Assembly (NCBI GenBank): GCA_024364735.1
Contig: JAGFNQ010000193.1
Span: forward strand, 97,087-161,086
DNA: 64,000 nucleotides
From: Boesenbergia rotunda
Lineage: Eukaryota; Streptophyta; Magnoliopsida; Zingiberales; Zingiberaceae
Direction: 5' to 3'
In this document: piece by piece, positions 57,129 to 64,000 of the stretch
Layout: each line of letters begins with the position of its first letter
How positions within the stretch are numbered: the stretch's first letter is position 1
Program-made: the position numbers and the translations under genes
Notes under the pieces: model-generated
The model's input: the letters and a program-made list of their open reading frames with translations, nothing else
Databases searched by the model: none
What the model was told of the DNA's origin: nothing

Positions 57129-57768
57129 TTTCTCTGTTTCAAATTTATAATAACATGAATACCTAATACTAAAAAACTATTTATAAAACTAACAATTAAT
57201 TATAATAAGCAGCAAGTAAAAGAACTATCATATTTCTTCAAATATGATTAAATAATTCTTCAATAGTTCTTCAAATATGATAACATTTGCTTAACATAAT
57301 TGCACTATCAGACAAAAAACTGAGAGTTAATAAAAGAACGACACTATCATGTTCTTCTAAAGGAAGATAATAAAGGAAGTTAATAATCAGTATCTTTATT
57401 TTGTGATCATATTATTCTGCTTGAAAATTCAGAATATAGGTATATATATTATTTATTCTAAAAGCCTTCCATACTATATGGATTAGAAATAGTAACTTTT
57501 CCAAAATATCACCATATCTCTTAAATGGTAGGACATTTGAGCAATTAAATTAACTAACCAGAGAACAAATGAGAAATCACACTTGAATAGTTTGTTTGCT
57601 AGTTTGAAGCTAAATATAGCAAACAATCTGATGGTAAAAATAAAAAGTGTGTTTAGTAGTAATTGGAACACCAAAAATAAATTAACTAGAAATAATCAAA
57701 TGACTAGTCACAGCTCTGGAAGTAATAACACTTAGCCTTAATTGAAGTTTACGGAACTTGAAAAGAAA
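57129..57768. other. CACTA 5' region of the transposase gene, no further gene
   Basis: AT-rich. It probably holds the 5' leader or promoter of the transposase gene. No GGGACGAAT-type subterminal repeats and no terminal inverted repeat are present, so the CACTA end lies beyond the inserted A2 element. Confidence 0.55.
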
Positions 57769-59071
57769 TGTTGGTGCAGAAAGCACCCAAGTCGAACCTG
57801 AGTTTTGATAATGGCAAAAGGGTTCAAAAGTTAAGTCTTATTTGTTATCTAATATGTTACTTAAGTGTGTCAGGGCAAAAAGTCCTAGCGAAGGACTGCT
57901 AGACACTGGCGAAGGAAAGCCAGGGTAAAAAGTCCTAGCGAAGGACTGCTGGGCACTGGCGAAGGAATGCCAGGGTACTGAAGACCTGGCGAAGGAATGC
58001 TAGGCACCGGGCGAAGGACAGCTTGGTATCCAAGACCTGGCGAAGGACTGCTAGGCAAAAGTCTAACCGGAGGAGCCGGTTGGCATCAGGTACATTCTCC
58101 CGAGAGGAGTAGGTGATGACGTGTTCCCCGTCGAGGGAACAGTAGGCGTCGGTTCGACCTAGGGTTCCATTTTGGAGGCCCAAAGACAGAACCAAGACAG
58201 CTAAGGCTGTATAAACTAACTTCTTATTGCTTTATGGTGTTTTGGACTAACCCTGGATGCAGGACCGAAGGAACGAGTGTCTGCAGCTCAGAGAGCCTCA
58301 AAGGAGTGAGGCAACAGCTGACCAGGGCGCCCGGAGTGTCCCGGGCGCCCCCAAGGTGAACACTAAACACATAAAGCAGAGGTAGGCTTCGACAGCTCAA
58401 GGGCGGGGCGCCCCCACTGCTCCCGGGCGCCCCCAGCGTCCCGGGCGCCCCCAGTGCAAGCCTTCGAAGCAGGCTCCAGCGAAGCCAAGAGGATAAGAGT
58501 CTGACCCGATCAATGCGGGCGCCCCCAGCGTCCCGGGCACCCCGGTCAAGATCTGATCCCGAGTTTGAAGGGATCAGAAGCTGACCGAGTTAAAGTCGGA
58601 TCGACCGACACGTGGGGGGGCGCCCCCGACGTTCCGGGCGCCCCAGGGCCTATAAAAGGGCCCTCGACCCCGAGGCTTCAAACAATCATTCTTTCCAACG
58701 CATACACTCTCTTCTGCTCTCGCGCTCTGCTCCGGAAACCTCCCGACTCAAGACTCAAGAGCCGACGACGTCCCGCTGCTCAGAAAAGACAACCTACATC
58801 GGACGTCGGTAAAAGAAGAGTTTTCTTTTTAAAGTTTACCTTGCCATACTTGTAAATTCAATCTTGTAAACTGATTTGCGCACTTATAGAATTGCCCGCA
58901 GAAAACGGTCAACGACCGTGGGCCTTGGAGTAGGAGTCGACCTAGGCTCCGAACCAAGTAAAACTACCGGTGTTCGCAATTGTGTTTATTCCGCTGCGTA
59001 ATTTCTCTAATTCTAAAATCCGAACGTTTTCCGATATTCACCCCCCCTCTATCAGTTCTCTCGATCCAACA
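57769..59071 (+). repeat. A2 5' LTR (family A)
   Basis: TGTTGGTGCAGA ... GATCCAACA. It has the tandem block CTAGCGAAGGACTGCT (57883-58060), several GGGCGCCC palindromes (58325-58645), a TATA box TATAAAA at 58651-58657 and a leader rich in CTCT. It is the reverse complement type of the A1 LTR at 4628-5914. Confidence 0.92.
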
Positions 59072-59073
59072 AG

Positions 59074-59085
59074 TGGTATCAGAGC
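59074..59085 (+). promoter_or_regulatory. A2 primer binding site (initiator tRNA-Met)
   Basis: TGGTATCAGAGC, 2 bp after the LTR end. Confidence 0.94.
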
Positions 59086-59306
59086 GGGGAAGTTCAAATT
59101 TGGTGCAACCACCAGTTTGAAAATTTTTCGGATTTGTTTAAATTTTTTTTTCGGTCGAATTTCTTCTAATATTTTTTTTCAAATTTCTTCTCGTTAATCG
59201 AGGTTGGTGCAACACCCCTCGACGAATATTCTTTCTTTTCCGCACTACTAATCCAAGACAAAGTCTTGGGATATTCTTTTTTTTGTTTCTTTTACATTTC
59301 AGATAA

Positions 59307-60914
59307 ATGGCCATACAAGAAGGCTTCAGCACCGCAAGACCACCTCTCTTCAGTGGAGAAGACTTCTCCTACTGGAAGAGCAGAATGGAGGTCCATCTGA
59401 AAACTCAGGTGGACATGTGGATAATCATCCAGTCCGGACTGGAGATCCCTAAAAATGCTAAAGGAGTACCTCAAAGCTACACAGAGTGGGACACCGCTCT
59501 GAAACGGAGAATTGAAGCGGATGCAAAGGCGACCCAGACCCTCCAATGCGGCTTAACAAAAGAGGAGTTGAACCGGGTGCTGTGGGGGAAACTGATCGAG
59601 CTGCATGAAGGAACATCAGACACTCGGATCAGCAAGAGAGATCTGCTCCTGAACAAGCTGTACACCATCAAAATGGCGGACAACGAAACAACAGCTCAGC
59701 TTCACGTCCGAATCCAGGAACTGATGAACGAACTGCACACCATCGGCCACAAGGTAGAAAACCGTGACTTAATAAGGTACGCTTTAAATGCTTTCCCTAG
59801 AAACACCTTGTGGGCATCTATGGTAGATGCATACAAGGTTTCAAGGGACCTTTCAAAAGTTAAATTAGATGAATTGTTCTCTGAATTAGAGTTACACGAA
59901 CAGACTAACTGTAATTTGGCCGAGAAAGGTATTGCCTTTGTTGCAGGTACATCTGGAAGGACAACAAAGAAAAAGCCTCAACCTGAACCCGAGTCTAACT
60001 CAGACTCAGACTCAGAAGACGAAGAAGGAGATATACCTAAGCTGGTTCGACTGGCAAGAAACTACTACAAGGAATTAAAGAACCAAACCAACAAACGAAG
60101 AGCCAGTAGAAGAAAGGATGAACCAGCTGAACCCGCAAACGAAAAGAACAAGCCCAACGTGACTTGCTACGAGTGCAAGAAGAAAGGTCACTACAAGACA
60201 GAGTGTCCGAACCTGAAGGAGACCAAAAAGAATAGAAGGAAGAAGAAGGCACTTCAAGCAACGTGGGACGAGTCCTCCTCCGAAGAAGAAGAAGAGGTCC
60301 CACAATCGAACCTACTCGCACTAACCGCCTCAGAAGAAGTCCAGACCGAGTCAGAATCAGAATAGGACGACGACAGACTAACATTCTCAGAGGACGGCGA
60401 AATCAAGGTAAGTGGATTTACTAGAAGTCAATTAAACGAGTTAATATCTTATCTTTCTCAAGATTTGGCGAAAGCCAAACTCCGAATCGAATCCCTCCGA
60501 CAGGAAGTAAAACTCCTGAAAGAGGAAGCTGATCCTAAACCCTTAACTGAGAAGCTTCAAGAAGGAACCTCTACTCAAGTTGAAAAACTTGAGAAAGAGA
60601 ATTCCTCCCTGAAAATTCAGGTTAAGGATCTTAGATCAGTTTTAGAACGATTTACTTCTGGGTCCAAGAATCTTGACATGATTCTTGAAAAACAGAAATC
60701 GGTTCTAAATCGATCCGGACTAGGTTATAGAACCAAGTCTCGACAAAGATCCTACCTTGCTGTACTGAACCAGTTCAGACCTAAAGTTCAGGCATGGGTA
60801 CCAAAACTATGCCTGAGCAAACAAACTGGATCAAACCAATATTGGATCCCAAGGACAAGATTCACATCTTGCCAAACCATTACTGTGGCTTTAGTCCAGG
60901 GGGAGCCAAATTGA
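59307..60914 (+). pseudogene. A2 gag, near-complete, one amber codon
   Basis: MAIQEGFSTARPPLFSGEDF opens a copia-type Gag that aligns with A1 at 3691-4407, minus eight residues (GPFNSAKE) after LNRV. ALNAFPRNTLWASMVDAYK and SKVKLDELFSELELHE are standard Gag blocks. An acidic Ser/Glu stretch precedes the CCHC zinc knuckle CYECKKKGHYKTEC (residues 287-300). A TAG at 60363-60365 interrupts, then the same phase continues with DDDRLTFSEDG, a coiled coil (LRIESLRQEVKLLKEE..., LEKENSSLKIQVKDL) and LNRSGLGYRTK, ending at 60914. Total about 535 codons. No protease follows. Confidence 0.88.
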
Positions 60915-62018
60915 AAACAATAGTTATTATTAGATAAATTTCAATTCTTGCTTGCAATTTGCTTGGTTGCTTGTTTATTTAATTTCTGCAAGTTATCATG
61001 CTTAGATTTAGGAATGGTTAGTTTAAGGACCAAACCAACTTAACTGAAAATTGACAACATAGTATTGGGAGGAGGTGAGATGATAGTACGTTAGGGAAAC
61101 CAATTCTAATAAGGACAAGTACACTTGGCCTCTTTAGACTGGGGAAACTAGCCGAAGCTACCGATCCAAGACCCAAACTAGTTAGACCAGAATTTTTCAA
61201 AGAATAATTTTGAAAATGAAATTCCATTGAAAGGCTTTGTCAAGGAAAGGGTTGATGATCCAATAAGGCTACGGCCAAAGAAGGCCTAGTGCCTCGCCAA
61301 GACCTGGAAGCCAATATCTGAAATTCAAATTCAAATTAGTCTTTGTAAAATTTAAATCTAACACAAATTTTCAGTTACTTGTAGACTTAAATATTTTTAA
61401 AATAAATTCAACTGTTTTCAAAATTATTTAAGACTTTCAAAATAAATTATGTTTTTCAAAAAGTCTTTTATCAAAACCTGTCTCACAAAACCTATAAGGC
61501 TAACGTGATTGAAAAACCTAGATTAGGTGAGACATTAAATTTAACTTAATCAGAATTCATAACTGGATTGTTGTTGATTGTTGTTTTAGAAAGGCATTGA
61601 CCTAACAATAAGTCAAACCATGGTCAAGATAGTCAAACCATGGTCAAAGTAGTCAAAGTAGTCAAACCATGGTCAAAGCAGTCAAACCATGGTCAATCCA
61701 ACTTAATCATGATCAAACGATGACAAGACATTAAATCTATCACCTCCTACACACTCCGGGCGCCCGTGACTCCTCGGGCGCCCCCATGCATACCTTTATC
61801 TTCCCTCAAGGTAAAAAGCTGCCTTTGACCCCTGACCAGGGCGCCCGGAACCACGCGGGCGCCCCCATTTCAGTCAAAGCAGCAAAAGCTGCAAAGACTA
61901 GCCTGACTAGGGCACCCGGAGTGTCCCGGGCGCCCCCAACCAGCCCTAAGTCACTGCCAATGGCAGTGACCACTGTCCCGGGCGCCCGGGAGCTCCCGGG
62001 CGCCCCCAATGACATGTC
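60915..62018 (+). other. A2 noncoding spacer where pol would start
   Basis: No gene. Short tandem of AGTCAAACCATGGTCAA at about 61610-61700 (four or five copies). From 61755 on there are GGGCGCCC palindromes like those in the family-A LTR, ending at the TATA box at 62019. Confidence 0.65.
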
Positions 62019-62025
62019 TATAAAA
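62019..62025 (+). promoter_or_regulatory. Internal TATA box upstream of the A2 second ORF
   Basis: TATAAAA followed by GGGC, preceded by GGGCGCCC repeats and followed by a CT-rich leader. The LTR promoter at 58651 has the same arrangement. The ATG is 104 bp downstream. Confidence 0.6.
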
Positions 62026-62128
62026 GGGCATCCGAACCCCCTCTTCTTCTCACACCAAAACCTTCTTCCTTCCTCACTTCCTTCCTTCCAAGAAGATCAA
62101 GTGACACTTGTGCTTCCTCAATCTCACC

Positions 62129-63385
62129 ATGCCTCCCCGGTATGACTTATTTTATGCATTTAGAATTATTTTCCTCATTCCTTTAATGCATTTAGAATTA
62201 TTCCTTTCTTATAAATGCATGCCTCTTAACATAGAAAACGTCGAGCAAACCAAGCGAACCCCGGTGCCGAACCAAGTCCCGACCCTAGGTTCCCGACTCT
62301 AGAACTATGTAATAAGTTTGCTCGAACCACTTACAAGCCTATCAAAACTAGCTATCTCAATAGGCATTTCTTTACCCAATCCTGTCCCTTAGCCATGAAC
62401 GTCATAAACTTTTATCAACTAGATAACCTAGTATTCTGCACTCATACCATTAACGAATCCTTATGTGCAGAATTCTACAATAACATAGTTAGATAGAACA
62501 ATCTCATGTTTAACACTACTGTTAAAGGGATACCCTTGTCTATTACCCCCACCTTACTAAACCGATTCCTTGGACTTCGATCCTCCCTAGTCCACCTTTT
62601 GTTGCTATCCACCTAGGAATCCTCCATTTGATCCTCCCTACTCACACATTACTTTAGACACACTCCACTCCTATTTCTATAGGGAAGCTAGACTCCCCGT
62701 AGATAGACGATTCCAGTCCGTTGACCTTCAGGCACAGGACTACGCCCTGTACAGAGTCCTGGTCCGCTGTATCTTACCACTCTCCACTAGAGATGTCGCG
62801 ACCATGCGACCTTTTCATGTCTTCCTTCTGTACGCCCTGATCCATCACCTTGACATTGACATTGGACTACACATGTTTTATACTATTCTGCATGCATCCA
62901 GTGTTACGACCCAGGGACGAGTACGCACTCCATTCTGCCACATCATCACCTCCCTCCTTCATCACCACGGTCGTGACATTACTGTGGGTGAAATAACCGC
63001 GATGACCGATTTTGATGAAATAGGATTTAGGAACTTCTCTTTAGCTGGTCTAGAGGTATCGGCCACCAGGGTTTTGAGTTGGAGACGACAGTGAGCCGGG
63101 GCTCCGATCAACTCAGACGAGGAGGTAGAAGTTGACGTTGCTGATCTCGCAGCAGAGATACGGAACCATATAGATCAGCCTCCACCACCGACCACCGACC
63201 AGCGCTTCACACAGATGCAGACGGAGATCCACAGTCTCCGAGAGGAGGTCGAGGCCTATCACATCGAGCAGATGGACGCTCGAAGAGCAGATCGAGAGGT
63301 GGCCGATGCACGATACATTGAGATGATGTCGCTTCTTAGATCATGGCAGCCTGGCTCATCTGACCACCCTGACCCTTCTTCATAG
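62129..63385 (+). pseudogene. A2 second ORF: intron-containing putative plant transposon protein (PTP-type), broken
   Basis: Exon 1 (62129-62139) encodes MPP plus two bases. A 95-bp GT-AG intron (62140-62234) follows, and exon 2 continues in phase as RKRRANQANPG, DPRFPTLEL and KFARTTYKPIK. MNVINFYQLDNLVFCTH, NLMFNTTVKGIPLSITPTLL and LNRFLGL match the domain seen in many retroelement-linked 'putative plant transposon' proteins. TAG at 62494-62496, a shift near 62610, and TGA at 63092-63094 break it. Later parts are VATMRPFHVFLLYALIHHL, RTPFCHIITSLLHHHG, then a heptad-like tail (MQTEIHSLREEVEAYHIEQM). Function of this domain is unknown. The basic MPPRKRR start could be a nuclear signal. Confidence 0.7.
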
Positions 63386-64000
63386 TTAGACTATTTCAGC
63401 ATTGTACTAAGTAACTAAAAACTTGACTCATGTTTGACTCTACTGGACCTCTGTTCGATCAGTTAACCTATCTTGTTTGACTACTTATTTGAATTGAGTA
63501 ACTAATCTTCATTATACTTGGTAGAATAGGTTTACTTTGCCTTTTGGTTTTTCTACTACTTCAGCCTTTAAAATTTTCAAATGTTTTCAAAATTAGTTGT
63601 TAATGTTTTCAAAATCAAATTTTACTTAGTTTTGAGAATTTTAATTGTTTTTCGGACTTAGTTTTTATTTTCAAAAATACCCCTTTCAAAACTAGGGCTT
63701 TTTCGCAAATGGACTTAGCCTAGGCCCTAACCTAGAACTGCATGCACCTATAGATTTAGAAGCCAACATCTCACAAGCACCTTAGGGTTCTTTTGATTGA
63801 TAACCTAGAATGGGTTGAGATGCTTAGGTCTTTGCCTTAATTCAAGATGCTTTAAGTCAGTGCATCTGCAGTAATTGGGATACTAAATACAAACTACACA
63901 GTAATCAAGTTAAGTGTCAAGTTTAGAAAATCTAACTTGAACAAAACACTTAACTTGACTAACCCCAGCAAAAACTACTGTTTAATAGCAGTTAGTAAGT
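63386..64000 (+). other. A2 3' noncoding region (family-A tail), runs off the window
   Basis: From about 63517 (GGTAGAATAGGTTTACTTTGCC) it corresponds to the A1 sequence downstream of RNase H (about 1330 to 890 on the minus strand), including the final block with AACCCCAGCAAAAACTACTG. So A2 rejoins the family sequence just after the point where Pol ends. Confidence 0.75.

Larger units (their letters stand above)
47695..64000 (-). mobile_element. CACTA (En/Spm) element; right end beyond the window
   Basis: It starts CACTACAAAAAAAC at 47695, next to TTA (47692-47694). A subterminal repeat array follows. Then come a TNPA-like gene and a TNPD-type transposase, both on the minus strand, so the element's transcriptional 5' end is to the right. 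It has been hit by a solo LTR (54007-55040) and by element A2 (from 57769). The other terminal inverted repeat was not found up to 57768 and should lie past A2, outside the window. 47695 is a firm boundary; the end given is only the window edge. Confidence 0.88.
57769..64000 (+). mobile_element. Element A2: family-A retrotransposon with gag and a domesticated-type ORF instead of pol
   Basis: 5' LTR (57769-59071), primer site (59074-59085), gag (59307-60914), about 1.1 kb of noncoding sequence, a split ORF (62129-63385) and the start of the family's 3' tail (from about 63517, matching A1 at 1330 downward on the other strand). No protease, integrase, RT or RNase H is present. The 3' LTR is outside the window. 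It sits in the CACTA element. It needs Pol from a relative, for instance an intact family-A element. Confidence 0.85.

Overview
The window is nuclear DNA of a flowering plant, most likely a monocot. It has intron-containing genes, tRNA-Met-primed Ty1/copia elements, CACTA, Mutator-like and hAT-type DNA transposons, and SINEs. Zingiberales is a guess from the look of the LTR families and is not demonstrated. One host gene is clearly present: a class II CPD photolyase (PHR) of eight exons on the minus strand at 41269-45166, whose splice phases all agree. Almost everything else is mobile DNA, much of it nested.

Layout. 1-5914: a degenerate minus-strand copia element, here called A1. It is inserted in the 3' internal region of element B (5915-6260 and 17557-19444), whose 3' LTR starts at 19445. 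Also inside B is a solo LTR of family A (6261-6945 plus 16715-17551, target duplication GAGGC). Inside that solo LTR sits a recent full-length copia element G (6946-16709, target duplication CCCGG). 19861-25553: an LTR fragment (C) fused to a minus-strand copia remnant (D), whose gag is split by a solo LTR of family B (22967-24142). 25554-26935: further copia debris. 27275-31319: a 4.0 kb Mutator-like or foldback element with arms of about 1 kb and a 9-bp target duplication, carrying a 1.5 kb insert. 31901-39784: a hAT-type MITE, a gag-only LTR element F (32666-36242, target duplication CATGG), a SINE, a second hAT MITE and a small TTA-flanked MITE. 41269-45166: the photolyase gene, with a G-box 109 bp upstream of the ATG. 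45370-47694: two more hAT MITEs, a SINE, and a MITE with an extremely GC-rich core. 47695 to the window end: a CACTA (En/Spm) element with subterminal repeats, a TNPA-like gene and a broken TNPD-type transposase. A family-B solo LTR (54007-55040, target duplication AGAGT) splits the transposase, and element A2 (57769 to beyond 64000) is inserted upstream of it.

How the parts relate. A1, A2 and the solo LTR at 6261 share one LTR family. The LTR at 19445 and the solo LTRs at 22967 and 54007 share another. Purine-tract arrays before the B LTR and the type of Gag suggest Sirevirus-like copia lineages. A2 is the most unusual element. It keeps gag, but pol is absent, and in its place is a split, now broken gene with its own TATA box, a short intron and a putative-plant-transposon-protein domain. 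No element seen here looks fully autonomous: each pol or transposase has at least one stop, frameshift or deletion.
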